Source: Rhizobium gallicum bv. gallicum R602sp (GTDB lineage Bacteria > Pseudomonadota > Alphaproteobacteria > Rhizobiales > Rhizobiaceae). Taken from it: DNA of 64,000 bases. The stretch spans positions 2,175,501-2,239,500 of the forward strand of contig NZ_CP006877.1 in the NCBI RefSeq assembly GCF_000816845.1, given 5' to 3'. Shown in pieces: positions 36,575 to 47,540 of the stretch. The notes beneath the pieces were generated by a model that saw only the letters and a program-made list of their open reading frames with translations, searched no databases and was not told where the DNA came from. How positions within the stretch are numbered: position 1 is the stretch's first letter; each line of letters begins with the position of its first letter. The translations under genes and the position numbers were made by a program.

Positions 36575-36869
36575 TCAGATGATGCCGTGCTTCCCTAAAA
36601 GAGCCTGCTCGTCGCCTGACACCCAGCCGAAAACTTTCGGCTCCCCATCCAGCTCTTGGACGAAGGAATGAACATCAAAACCTATCGTTACGTCCGGTTC
36701 ATCCTTGCGGACATAGGTTGCCCTCCACGCGACATGGCCACGCAATGATGTTCATCCATGGGGCGAGAGGTGGACATTGCGTATCGGCATCTTCTTCGTC
36801 CCTGTCGCCCGATAGCGCGCATAACCTTGCGCCAACTTGCTTGATTTGATCGTCGTTCTTTCCAGTCAT
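36575..36869 (-). pseudogene. Decayed small conserved hypothetical gene
   Basis: Three pieces on the minus strand read as one protein of about 95 residues. MTGKNDDQIK from 36869 shifts frame to KLAQGYARYRATGTKKMPIR and NVHLSPHG. An in-frame TGA follows, then RGHVAWRATYVRKDEPDV and TIGFDVHSFVQELDGEPKVF to the stop at 36575. One frameshift and one stop therefore interrupt it. I do not know its function. Downstream of it lies the GST hairpin. Confidence 0.5.
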
Positions 36870-37116
36870 CACCCCAGCAGGCGAGGCATCTATGAAGGCG
36901 GAAGCATACAAAGATGCGACCTCATCCGTTTCTATGTCGCTGCGAAAGGACTGCTTGAAACAGCGTTCGTGTCGCTCGAAAAAGCTTCCTTACGCTGGTC
37001 GCCATCAACAGCATTCACCATGGCTTCGTGAGAATATCTCCCATAAGTCGAGCCGCCCGCAGCGTCTTTCTGCGAGCGACTTTAGAGCCCAAAGGTGCCT
37101 TTTTAAGAACGCCCGA

Positions 37117-37431
37117 TCAGCGGGCAGCGATGATGCTTGAGACAATCCCGCTCGTGACGCCGATCAGCAGGAACTCGTTGTCGACCCTGACCCAGCGGTA
37201 GCCGCGCGGCGGCGCCGACAGACGGTGGCGGCGGTAGTCGCGGACTTCGGCCATGTGGCGGCGTTCTGCAGCAGTCATGCGATGACCTTTCGTCCAGCGG
37301 TATTTGTGAACCACGACCTTCTTTTCGACAATGATCGGACGGCGGTGCTCGGCAGCACTTGCCTCTGATGCGAAAGCAATCGGCGTAATCAGGAAGGAAA
37401 CGGAAAGCAGGGCTGTGAATATCTTTCTCAT
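37117..37431 (-). CDS. RcnB-like periplasmic protein
   Basis: The 104-residue exported protein has a signal peptide of about 27 residues (MRKIFTALLSVSFLITPIAF) followed by a basic, His/Arg-rich stretch. A C-terminal APPRGYRWVRVDNEFLLIG typical of the RcnB family follows. RcnB-type proteins influence nickel/cobalt homeostasis in the periplasm of E. coli; here the family is inferred from pattern and the metal is unknown. GAGGA lies 7 bases before the ATG. Confidence 0.85.
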   Translation of the reverse strand: MRKIFTALLSVSFLITPIAFASEASAAEHRRPIIVEKKVVVHKYRWTKGHRMTAAERRHMAEVRDYRRHRLSAPPRGYRWVRVDNEFLLIGVTSGIVSSIIAAR

Positions 37432-37498
37432 CGGGGAATCCTCGTGTTGAACGCCGCCGAAACTACGTCCACGAAAGTGAACCGAATCTGAAAATTAA

Positions 37499-37514
37499 AT
37501 TACACTATTGTAAT
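37499..37514. promoter_or_regulatory. Palindrome upstream of RcnB-like gene
   Basis: ATTACA at 37499-37504 and TGTAAT at 37509-37514 form a perfect 6-bp inverted repeat with spacer CTAT, about 70 bases upstream of the start codon in an A+T-rich promoter region. It resembles metal-regulator operators with the half-sites in the opposite order to the Zur box at 33566. No regulator can be assigned. Confidence 0.35.
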
Positions 37515-37575
37515 GGAAACTGACGCTTATAAGCATAATTTTATATCTTAGTTTCGCCTTTTAAAGCGGCCGCAT

Positions 37576-38088
37576 TCAAGTTCGGCTGAAGATCAAAGCC
37601 ATGTTGACGACGTCGAGATAGCGGCCGTCGATATGAACGGCGTCCCTGCTCACGCCCTCGCTAACGAAGCCGGCCTTCTCGTAAAGGCGGATTGCGCGGG
37701 TATTGTCGGCATGGACGCTGAGCTCGACCCGTATAATGTCATATTCCCTGGCCTGCTTCAGCGTGGTCTCCATGAGACGCAAGCCGAGACCCTGTCCGCG
37801 GTGGGCAGGGATGATGCCCATGCCGAGCGTTCCTCGGTGCGCATGTGCCGGGCGGGAATGCCGGCGGATATCGCACCAGCCGATCACCCCGCCGTCCTTT
37901 ACTGCGACAAATTGCGGATGCCTGTTCTCGATCATGTCGAGAACGAATTTCCGTGTGTCTTCGAGCGGCGGGGCCTCAAGGAAGGTGAGATACCTGCGTT
38001 CACGCGCAACTAGGTCGAGAGCCTGGTGATAGCTCCCGATGTGCCGGACGGCGATCGGTTCGATGACACTATCGGACGCCAGTATCAA
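37576..38088 (-). CDS. GNAT family N-acetyltransferase
   Basis: The 170-residue protein has the GNAT fold. The acetyl-CoA-binding loop is IPAHRGQGLGLRLMETTL, and the C-terminal LSVHADNTRAIRLYEKAGFV is the usual motif D region. The frame extends to 38673 only as a shadow of the xylosidase gene. The only plausible start is TTG at 38088, which overlaps the xylosidase stop (CTTTGA), implying coupling. No good ribosome site is visible, so the start is uncertain. The substrate is unknown; the family includes protein-alanine and small-molecule acetyltransferases. Confidence 0.85.
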   Translation of the reverse strand: MILASDSVIEPIAVRHIGSYHQALDLVARERRYLTFLEAPPLEDTRKFVLDMIENRHPQFVAVKDGGVIGWCDIRRHSRPAHAHRGTLGMGIIPAHRGQGLGLRLMETTLKQAREYDIIRVELSVHADNTRAIRLYEKAGFVSEGVSRDAVHIDGRYLDVVNMALIFSRT

Positions 38089-39698
38089 AGCTCTTCGTAG
38101 TTGAACCAGTCGAAATCGGCTGTCTTGGCACGCCCAGATGTGTCGAAGGCGAAGACGCCGGCGAAGGCACCCGTGAAGGAGCCGTGCTCGCCGCGGCCAC
38201 CCTCGTCGGAGACGACGCCGGCATCGAGAACCGGGCCGATCGGCTGCCAGGCGCCCTTTCCTTCCGTCTGCCAGAAGAATTGCAGGTCGTTGTCGCGGAT
38301 TTCCATGGAAAGCTGGACGCGGCCTTCCGCCGGAAGGGCGACGCCGCTGCCGGCCGGGAAGCTTAGACGACCGTTCGGATAATCCCCATTGCAGGAAAGG
38401 ATGGTGACGCAGCGGCCGAGCTTTTCGTGCAGCGTCACCGCTACGGCGTGCAACTTGTGGCGATTGTAGTAATGCGTCAGGCCGGCGACCTGCTGGTAGG
38501 TGTCCGGGTCGAACTCCACGACAGTCTCGGCGCGGAAACTGTGATGCTCCTGGCGGCGGGCGACGAGCGCCTGCTCGAACCACGAGCCGATGCTTTCGCG
38601 GGCGATGAGGCGCAGGTGGCCGGGGCGTCCGGTCAGATCGAAGATGCGCTCCGGCTGCGGCGTGCGCAGCCACTGGAAATCCGCAGGCAACTTGCCGCCA
38701 TCGAACCTATATTCGGTGCGAACCGGTTTTTCGGCGCGAACCGCGCCCTTGAGGCCCGGAACTTCGACATCCGGCACGGTCGTGCCGTTTTCGAGGTAGA
38801 GCCAGCCGTCCGCCTTCCAGACGCATTTCTGCAGGCTGGTTTCGCGGCCAAGCGTGCAGCGGCGCTTCGGCGGCAGCGGCCGCCCGCAAAGATGGGTGTG
38901 ATAGACTTGCCCGTCGGGCGTCTCGACATACTGCCCATGCCCTGCCCGCTGCAGAACGGCTTCCGGATTGTCCTTGGAGCTGATGAGATGGATATTCGGA
39001 TGCATCTCGTAGGAACCGTCGATGTTGCGCGAACGCGCCATGGTGACAGCGTGATCATAGCCCGTGCCGCCTTCGGCGGTCGTTAGGTAATAGTATCCGT
39101 TGCGCTTGAAGAGATGCGGGCCTTCGACAAGACCGAGCGGGCTGCCGGCGAAGATGTTCCGGATCGGACCTTTCAGCGCCTTCGTGACCGGATCCCATTC
39201 CTGCAGCAGGATGCCATCGAAGGCCGGATGCTTGGGTGCGCCGCCATAGCTTTCCGTGCGGTGGTTCCACTGCATGTTGACGAACCACTTGCGGCCGTCG
39301 TCGTCATGGAAGAGCGACGGGTCGAAACCCGAGGAATTGACATAGACCGGATTAGACCACTCGCCCTCGATGGTCGGCGAGGTGACGATGTAGTTGTGTG
39401 CGTCCTTGAAGTTGCCGTCGAAGCGCTTGACGTCGGTATAGACCAGCCAGAACTGCCCATCGGCATAGGAAAGACACGGCGCCCACACGCCGCAGCTATC
39501 GGGGTTGCCGCGCATGTCGAGCTGCGATTGGCGCTCCAGCGGACGGCGCACCAGTGTCCAGTTCACCAGATCGCGCGAATGGTGGATCTGCACACCCGGA
39601 TACCATTCGAAGGTCGAGGTCGCGATGTAATAGTCGTCGCCGACGCAGCAGATAGACGGATCGGGATTGAAACCAGGCAGAACGGGGTTGCGGATCAT
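38085..39698 (-). CDS. Glycoside hydrolase family 43 (beta-xylosidase / arabinofuranosidase type)
   Basis: The 537-residue enzyme has a five-bladed GH43 propeller at about residues 1-310 and a C-terminal beta-sandwich (DUF1349-like). The catalytic base Asp is in NPVLPGFNPDPSICCVGDDY, the second carboxylate in SGFDPSLFHDDDG and the general acid Glu in LVEGPHLFKRNGYYY. Without a signal peptide it would act in the cytoplasm on imported xylo- or arabino-oligosaccharides. GGAGGAG precedes the ATG. It belongs to the minus-strand sugar gene group fed by the ABC importer at 45.5-49.8 kb. Confidence 0.93.
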   Translation of the reverse strand: MIRNPVLPGFNPDPSICCVGDDYYIATSTFEWYPGVQIHHSRDLVNWTLVRRPLERQSQLDMRGNPDSCGVWAPCLSYADGQFWLVYTDVKRFDGNFKDAHNYIVTSPTIEGEWSNPVYVNSSGFDPSLFHDDDGRKWFVNMQWNHRTESYGGAPKHPAFDGILLQEWDPVTKALKGPIRNIFAGSPLGLVEGPHLFKRNGYYYLTTAEGGTGYDHAVTMARSRNIDGSYEMHPNIHLISSKDNPEAVLQRAGHGQYVETPDGQVYHTHLCGRPLPPKRRCTLGRETSLQKCVWKADGWLYLENGTTVPDVEVPGLKGAVRAEKPVRTEYRFDGGKLPADFQWLRTPQPERIFDLTGRPGHLRLIARESIGSWFEQALVARRQEHHSFRAETVVEFDPDTYQQVAGLTHYYNRHKLHAVAVTLHEKLGRCVTILSCNGDYPNGRLSFPAGSGVALPAEGRVQLSMEIRDNDLQFFWQTEGKGAWQPIGPVLDAGVVSDEGGRGEHGSFTGAFAGVFAFDTSGRAKTADFDWFNYEEL

Positions 39699-39791
39699 GA
39701 CGGCTGCTCCTCCGGATAGCCGCAGACTGCGGCACGTACATCAAACTGAATGAGAAATGCCCGGCCATTTCCGGACTGGCGTTGCTTGCGC

Positions 39792-40823
<1,032 letters not shown>

Positions 40824-40845
40824 GGTCCTGATCCTTTTGAAACGT

Positions 40846-40872
40846 GCGCGCGGGCTGGAAAAGCCCGCGCGG
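40846..40872 (-). terminator. Hairpin between Gfo/Idh and aldo/keto reductase genes
   Basis: GCGCGGGCT and AGCCCGCGC form a 9-bp stem around a short GGAAA loop, 20 bases beyond the Gfo/Idh stop on the minus strand. Only a short TTT follows, so it may attenuate rather than end transcription into the aldo/keto reductase gene. Confidence 0.55.
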
Positions 40873-40891
40873 AAAATAGCCCGTTGGAAGC

Positions 40892-42025
40892 CTACTTCAA
40901 GAGCGCCTGAGCCTCTTCGATGCCAAGCGCGGCGGGCTGCGTGCAGGTCGTCGTGAGTTCCACGAACCTGCCCTCCTCGCCAGATTTCAGGATCGAGGTC
41001 ATGACGTCGACGCCATGCAGCGTGCGCTCCAGCGAGCAGCGCGCATCGCGGCCCTCGATTAGCGCGGCGACCATGTCAGCAAGACCTGCCGTGCGGTAGT
41101 TGGCGCGCGGGCCTTGCGGGCTTTCCTGGTTGAACCTGCCGAAGGGATGCTCCCAGGCTTCTAGCGGCTTGACATCCTTGTCGCGGCCGCTTGCCTCGAC
41201 GACGCCGCCGAAGAAGTTCGGGTCGGGAACGAAAAGGGTGCCATCGGTGCCGTAGAGCTCCATATTGGCATGGCGATGCGACCAGACATCCCAGCTCGCC
41301 GTCAGCGTCACCGTCGCACCGCTGACGAATTCCAGCAGTGCCTGGACGGTCGTCGGCGTCTTGACCGGAATCGTCTCACCGTGGCGTGGCTGGCTGGTAA
41401 TTGTGCGTGTCTCCGACGCCATCGAGGTGATCGCGCCGACGCGCTTCACCGGGCCGATGAAATTGATGAGGTTGGCGATGTAATACGGGCCCATGTCGAG
41501 GATGGGACCACCGCCCGGCAGGAAGAAGAAGTCCGGGTTCGGATGCCACATCTCCATGCCCGGCCCCATAACATAGCAGGCGCCTGAGGTGATGCGCCCG
41601 ATGCCGCCCTCGTCGACATATTTGCGGGCAAGCTGGTGCGCACCACCGAGGAAGGTGTCCGGCGCGCAGCCGACGGAGAGCTTCTTTTCCTTAGCGATGC
41701 GGCGCAGGTCCTCACCCTGTTCCAGCGTCAGCACGAGTGGCTTTTCAGAGAAGACGTGCTTGCCGGCCTCAAGCGCCGCCTTTGAGACCGGATAATGCGC
41801 ATCGGGGATCGTGAGGTTCACGACGACGTCGATCTCGTCATTGGCAAGAAGCTGCTCGATGGTCTGAGCGGTGACGCCGTATTCCTCGGCGCGAAGTTCG
41901 GCTGCCTGCACATTGATGTCCGCGCAGGCCAGAATTTTCAGCCCCTTGAAGAGGGGTGCGAGCGAAAGGTAGGTGGTGGAGATGTTGCCGCATCCGATGA
42001 TGCCGACGCCAAGTTCCTTGGTCAT
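40892..42025 (-). CDS. Gfo/Idh/MocA family oxidoreductase
   Basis: The 377-residue NAD(P)-dependent sugar dehydrogenase has an N-terminal Rossmann fold with GVGIIGCGNISTTYLS and the conserved EKPLVLTLEQGEDLRRIA, whose Lys is catalytic. The C-terminal domain carries DMGPYYIANLINFIGPVKRV (Asp and His-equivalent region). It lies 9 bases downstream of the sugar isomerase gene, so the two are cotranscribed. The likely role is oxidation or epimerisation of a sugar released by the beta-mannosidase or xylosidase; the exact substrate is unknown. Confidence 0.93.
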   Translation of the reverse strand: MTKELGVGIIGCGNISTTYLSLAPLFKGLKILACADINVQAAELRAEEYGVTAQTIEQLLANDEIDVVVNLTIPDAHYPVSKAALEAGKHVFSEKPLVLTLEQGEDLRRIAKEKKLSVGCAPDTFLGGAHQLARKYVDEGGIGRITSGACYVMGPGMEMWHPNPDFFFLPGGGPILDMGPYYIANLINFIGPVKRVGAITSMASETRTITSQPRHGETIPVKTPTTVQALLEFVSGATVTLTASWDVWSHRHANMELYGTDGTLFVPDPNFFGGVVEASGRDKDVKPLEAWEHPFGRFNQESPQGPRANYRTAGLADMVAALIEGRDARCSLERTLHGVDVMTSILKSGEEGRFVELTTTCTQPAALGIEEAQALLK

Positions 42026-42034
42026 GGTTTGCCC

Positions 42035-42796
42035 TCAGTAGGTCTTGAAGGATGCGATCGAGCGGGTGATCAGGCGATCGATGTCGCTTGGATTGTCGTG
42101 CTCGACGACGTAGTGCTTCACCCTGGTGCCTTTGAGCGCAGCGATCAGCTTCGGCCAGGCAAGTGTGCCGTGACCGATATCGGCCCAGCCGTCCTCGTCC
42201 TTGTTCTCGCCGACCGGCGCGATGTCCTTGACGTGTACGGCAGTGATGCGTGAGCCGAGCTTCTCGATCCAGCCGAACGGATCCGCTCCGCCGCGGACGA
42301 CCCAGGCGATATCCGCTTCCCACGAAATATCGGGGGCGCCTTCGAAGATGCGCTCGATTGGCAGCGAGCCGTCGGCAAGCTTCACGAATTCGAAGTCGTG
42401 ATTGTGCCAGCCGAATTCGTAGCCGGCGTCCTTATAGGGCTTGGCCATTTCCTGCAGGCGCTTGCCAAACGCGAGCCATCCGGCGCCGTCCGCCGGACGC
42501 TGGTCGGCGGCAAGATGCGGCGCGTAGATCGAATCCATGCCGAGCGTCTTTGCAATGTTCAGCGATTTCTTGACTTCGCCGTCGAGGAAATCCGGGCTGA
42601 AATGGCCGGTTGCCATCGTCAGACCGTTCTTGTCGAGATCGGCGCGCAGGCCCTTCAAATCAGCGTCACCGAGGTCGGCATAGATGCCGCCGAAGCCTTC
42701 GACCTCCGAATAACCGGCCTTGCCGAGCTTTTCGAAGATTGCCGAATACGGCTGGAAATTGCGGGCGCTATAAAGCTGGAAACTCAGTTTCGTCAT
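42035..42796 (-). CDS. Sugar phosphate isomerase/epimerase (AP endonuclease 2-like TIM barrel)
   Basis: The 253-residue protein is of the xylose-isomerase-like TIM-barrel family. Metal-site residues are expected in FGWHNHDFEF, in ISWEADIAWVVRGG, in VHVKDIAP and in YVVEHDNPSDIDR. Two ATGs lie side by side; the second (42796) is better spaced from GGAG. It sits between the beta-mannosidase and Gfo/Idh genes, a common partnership in inositol- or rare-sugar catabolism. Substrate not assignable. Confidence 0.9.
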   Translation of the reverse strand: MTKLSFQLYSARNFQPYSAIFEKLGKAGYSEVEGFGGIYADLGDADLKGLRADLDKNGLTMATGHFSPDFLDGEVKKSLNIAKTLGMDSIYAPHLAADQRPADGAGWLAFGKRLQEMAKPYKDAGYEFGWHNHDFEFVKLADGSLPIERIFEGAPDISWEADIAWVVRGGADPFGWIEKLGSRITAVHVKDIAPVGENKDEDGWADIGHGTLAWPKLIAALKGTRVKHYVVEHDNPSDIDRLITRSIASFKTY

Positions 42797-42831
42797 CATT
42801 TACTCCTCGGGCCTCGTGCCCTTTCTCAAGA

Positions 42832-45291
42832 TCAATCTGCCGACTGGCAGGAATGCAGGTCGTAGAAACGGAAGTCCGGAAGCTCGCCGTCTTGGAGCGG
42901 CTTTGCCGGGGTAAAGAGGATGCGGCGGGTCTCGCCAGCTGCCAGATCGAAGGCATTGTCGGAATATTTGCCGTCGGTCTCGGTCTCGATCATCACGAAC
43001 AGCGCCAGTCCCTTGGCGGTGACATTTAGGCAAACCGAGCCGTCTTCCTCGACATATTCGCGGGTTACCTGGAGACCGGCAGGCTCCAATTCGAGTGCCT
43101 TGTAGGTGCCGTGGACGTAGTGCCCCTCACCGCCCATGCCGTTTGACGCCGTGAAGCGCCAGCCAAGCAGCGTGCCCTCGGGGATATCCGAGACATTGAT
43201 CGCCGTTGCCGTCACGGCAGCATCCGGCGTGCAGACGGCTTGGATATCCTTCAGATGCCTGCGCTCGCCCTTCATCGTCAGAATGGAAATCGATAGATCG
43301 GCGCTGACCTCCGAAAGCGTGTCGTTGACCAGCGAGAATCGGATCGTTTTGCCGTCCTCCGATGGAATGGCGGCCACGGCGACCGGCTGGAAGAATCGCT
43401 TGACGAGATAGTGCATTGCCTTCCAGCGCCCGCCGTAGTCGAGGCTCGACCAGGATGCAACCGGCCAGGTGTCGTTAAGCTGCCAGTAGATCGTGCCCAT
43501 GCAATGGGGTTTGAGCGACCTCCAATATTCCACCGCCGTCTTGATCGCCAGCCCCTGTTGGATCTGGCTGAGATAGACGAAGTTCGGAAAGTCCTTGGGG
43601 AAGCGGAAATAGCGGAACATCGTGCCCGCGATCCGCTCATTGCCGCCGGCATTCTTCTGATGCAACTCCATCACCGGCGATGCGACGTTCATGTCCCTCT
43701 TATCGGCATAAGTCTTGATGACCGGCAGTGAGGTGTAGGACTGGAAACCGAATTCGGAGCAGAAACGCGGCCGTACCGAGCGGTAATTGTCGAACGACTT
43801 GTTTTCGTGCCAGACCGACCAGTAGTGCATGTCGCCGGAGCCATCGGCATGCCAGGCGTCGCCGAAATCCAGGTAGCCGGAGGCGGGGCTCGACGGCCAC
43901 CAGATCGCAGCTGGCGCAGCCTTCTTCATCGCCTGCTCGATCGTGCGGTTCAGCCGATCATAGGAGACGAGATAGCGGTCGCGGTCCCTCTTCGGCTCGT
44001 CGAACCAGGTGAGCGCACCGACCAGTTCGTTATCGCCGCACCAGAGTACGATCGAGGGATGCGAGACGAGGCGTTTGACCTGATAGTCGACTTCGAACGC
44101 GACATTCTCGAGGAAGTCTTCTGTCGAGGGATAGAGGTTGCAGGCAAACATGAAATCCTGCCAGACCATGAGGCCGAGCCGGTCGCACAGGTCATAGAAC
44201 CAGTCGTGCTCGTAAAAGCCGCCACCCCAGACGCGGATCATGTTCATATTCGCGGCTTTTGCCGACTGCAGCAGGTCTTCCGTCTTCTCCGCCGACGACA
44301 GCGAAAACAGCGCATCCGCCGGAATCCAGTTCGCACCTCGGCAAAAGATCTCGCGGCCGTTGACCTTGAAAGCGAAGCGGCTGCCGGCCGCATCCGGCGT
44401 CGTGATGAGTTCGACGGTGCGAAGGCCAATCTGCTTCGTCACCACATCTGACGGCAGATCGACGGTCAGCGCATAAAGCGGCTGCTCGCCGCTGCCGGAA
44501 GGCCACCAGAGGCGCGGTTTCTCGACATAGAAAATATGATTGACCACCGTCTCGCCGGCATTGACACCGACATCGAGTCGGACACGCTCGCCGTCGAGCG
44601 CGAAATGCAACGGCACGATGCCGGGATCCTTCGCGAAGAGCGTTGCAGTGACCTGCAGTTCGACGCTGCCGTCGAGGCTGTGCGTCTGGCGCGTCGTGAC
44701 GTGTTCGATGCGCGCCGTCTCGAGCTTCTTCAGTGCGATCGTGCCATAAAGCCCGAGCGGCGCGATCGCGATGTTCCAGTCCCAGCCGAAATGGCATTGC
44801 GGCTTGCGCAGCATATTGCCGTTGGCGATCGGCGAGTTGCCCGGGTGATAGGGTACGTAGAAAGGCTGCCTACCCTGCCGCTCTGCGCCGGCGGCAATGC
44901 TCGAATGCAGCACGACGCGGATCGTGTTTTCGCCTGCCTTCAACATGCTCGAAACGTCCGGCCGGTAGCGGCGAAAGCAATTGTCGACCGCGAGCACGAC
45001 GAAGCCATTGATAAAGACCGAGGCAACGGTGTCGATGTAATCGAGGTCGAGATACCAGTCGCCTTCGGCATCATCGAGCTGGAAGCTTCGCTCGAGCACC
45101 CAATCCCGATGCGCGACCCACTGCACCTGCTCTTCGTTGCGGCCGAAATAGGGATCAGGAATGAGTTCTGCCGCGTGAAGCGCCGTATGGACGTCGCCCG
45201 GAAGGGTGATCGATGTGGTGACTTCGCCTTCCGCGGAGGCGAGATGCCAGGAACCGGAAAGATCGATGGACGAAGTATTGGACGTAGTCAT
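42832..45291 (-). CDS. Glycoside hydrolase family 2 beta-mannosidase
   Basis: The 819-residue GH2 enzyme removes terminal beta-mannose from manno-oligosaccharides. It has the N-terminal sugar-binding sandwich (IDLSGSWHLASAEGEVTTSI and FGWDWNIAIAPLGLYGTIAL), an immunoglobulin-like domain and the TIM barrel. The acid/base Glu is in VLWCGDNELVGAL and the nucleophile Glu in RFCSEFGFQSY. There is no signal peptide, so it is cytoplasmic. It is upstream of the isomerase and dehydrogenase genes and downstream of the ABC importer; a 230-base repeat-bearing gap separates it from the importer ATPase gene. Confidence 0.93.
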   Translation of the reverse strand: MTTSNTSSIDLSGSWHLASAEGEVTTSITLPGDVHTALHAAELIPDPYFGRNEEQVQWVAHRDWVLERSFQLDDAEGDWYLDLDYIDTVASVFINGFVVLAVDNCFRRYRPDVSSMLKAGENTIRVVLHSSIAAGAERQGRQPFYVPYHPGNSPIANGNMLRKPQCHFGWDWNIAIAPLGLYGTIALKKLETARIEHVTTRQTHSLDGSVELQVTATLFAKDPGIVPLHFALDGERVRLDVGVNAGETVVNHIFYVEKPRLWWPSGSGEQPLYALTVDLPSDVVTKQIGLRTVELITTPDAAGSRFAFKVNGREIFCRGANWIPADALFSLSSAEKTEDLLQSAKAANMNMIRVWGGGFYEHDWFYDLCDRLGLMVWQDFMFACNLYPSTEDFLENVAFEVDYQVKRLVSHPSIVLWCGDNELVGALTWFDEPKRDRDRYLVSYDRLNRTIEQAMKKAAPAAIWWPSSPASGYLDFGDAWHADGSGDMHYWSVWHENKSFDNYRSVRPRFCSEFGFQSYTSLPVIKTYADKRDMNVASPVMELHQKNAGGNERIAGTMFRYFRFPKDFPNFVYLSQIQQGLAIKTAVEYWRSLKPHCMGTIYWQLNDTWPVASWSSLDYGGRWKAMHYLVKRFFQPVAVAAIPSEDGKTIRFSLVNDTLSEVSADLSISILTMKGERRHLKDIQAVCTPDAAVTATAINVSDIPEGTLLGWRFTASNGMGGEGHYVHGTYKALELEPAGLQVTREYVEEDGSVCLNVTAKGLALFVMIETETDGKYSDNAFDLAAGETRRILFTPAKPLQDGELPDFRFYDLHSCQSAD

Positions 45292-45345
45292 TATCTGATC
45301 TCGAACATTGAAACGAGGGATGTCTTCGCTCGCACAGGAGCACGT

Positions 45346-45500
45346 GAGCGCCCCTCACCAGCCCTCTTCCCGCCTGCGGGGAGAGGGAACTTGCCGAACG
45401 CAATATTGCGATCGGGGAAGGCGTTGCGGCATACCTGCTTCTCCCAGGCTGCGGGAAGAAGGTGCCAGAAAGGGGAATGAGGGGCTGGTTACCGCCCTCG
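45346..45500. repeat. Dispersed repeat between importer and beta-mannosidase genes
   Basis: The segment contains CCCTCTTCCCGC/GCGGGGAGAGGG at 45362-45387 (one mismatch) and a related hairpin near 45438-45462. It is bracketed by CCCCTCACCAGCCC and an inverted GAATGAGGGGCTGG. This is the general layout of the gene-flanking repeats frequent in rhizobial genomes. It lies within the minus-strand sugar gene group and could modulate readthrough or mRNA stability. Confidence 0.65.
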
Positions 45501-45522
45501 CCCACCGCACACGCGCCGCCTC

Positions 45523-46608
<1,086 letters not shown>

Positions 46609-46610
46609 GA

Positions 46611-47528
46611 TCAACCTTTCACTGCGCCAGCGGCGATACCGCGGACGAAGAGACGTCCGGACACGAAGTAGACGATAAGCGGCACCGCGCCAGTGAGCAG
46701 CGTTGCGGCCATGTTGACGTTGTATTCCTTCACGCCCTGGACGGCGTTGACGATGTTGTTGAGCTGCACCGTCATCGGGAAATTCTGGTTGCCGGCAAAG
46801 ATCACGCCGAACAGGAAGTCGTTCCAGATACCGGTGATCTGGATGATCATCGACACGACGAAGATCGGCAGCGACATCGGCAGCATGATGCGGAAGAACA
46901 CCTGCCAGAACCCTGCCCCATCCACACGCGCAGCCTTGAAGAGTTCGGGAGGCAGTGATGCGAAATAATTTCGGAAGAGCAGCGTGTTGATCGGCATGCC
47001 GAAGATCGTGTGCACCAGGACGACCGCCCAGATCGTCGAGAAGATGCCGAGTTCGCGCATGATGATGACCAGCGGATAGAGCATCACCTGATAGGGGATG
47101 AAAGCGCCGAAAAGCAGGATCGTAAAGAAGACTTCCGAACCCTTGAAGCGCCAGTAGGACAGGCCGTAGCCATTCACCGAGGCGATCGCCACGGAAATAA
47201 TGACGCTCGGAATGGTAATCTTGACCGACTTCCAGAAGCCGACGCTGATGCCGGAGCAATCAAGGCCTGTACAGGCCTGGCTCCATGCCTTGACCCAGGG
47301 TTCGAAGGTGATCTGCACCGGCGGCGCGAAGATGTTGCCCATGCGGATTTCTGTCATGTCCTTGAGGGAGGTCACGACCATCACATAGAGCGGCAGGAGA
47401 TAATAAAGCGCGGCGACTGTCAGGATGCTGTAGAGGATGATGGTCGACGGCGCGAACATGCGACGCGGCCTTGCGCCTGCCGGCTCGACGACGCTGGCGA
47501 TGCTGTTGGTGGTGGTGGCCATGGCCAT
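46611..47528 (-). CDS. Carbohydrate ABC importer permease, MalG-like
   Basis: The 305-residue inner-membrane permease has about six helices. The EAA loop that contacts the ATPase is ELFKAARVDGAGFWQVFFRI. A large periplasmic insert near residues 75-110 contains two cysteines (CTGLDC). It forms the CUT1 importer with the MalF-like partner 12 bases upstream and the ATPase gene immediately downstream. Confidence 0.94.
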   Translation of the reverse strand: MAMATTTNSIASVVEPAGARPRRMFAPSTIILYSILTVAALYYLLPLYVMVVTSLKDMTEIRMGNIFAPPVQITFEPWVKAWSQACTGLDCSGISVGFWKSVKITIPSVIISVAIASVNGYGLSYWRFKGSEVFFTILLFGAFIPYQVMLYPLVIIMRELGIFSTIWAVVLVHTIFGMPINTLLFRNYFASLPPELFKAARVDGAGFWQVFFRIMLPMSLPIFVVSMIIQITGIWNDFLFGVIFAGNQNFPMTVQLNNIVNAVQGVKEYNVNMAATLLTGAVPLIVYFVSGRLFVRGIAAGAVKG

Positions 47529-47540
47529 GATCGTGCTCCC

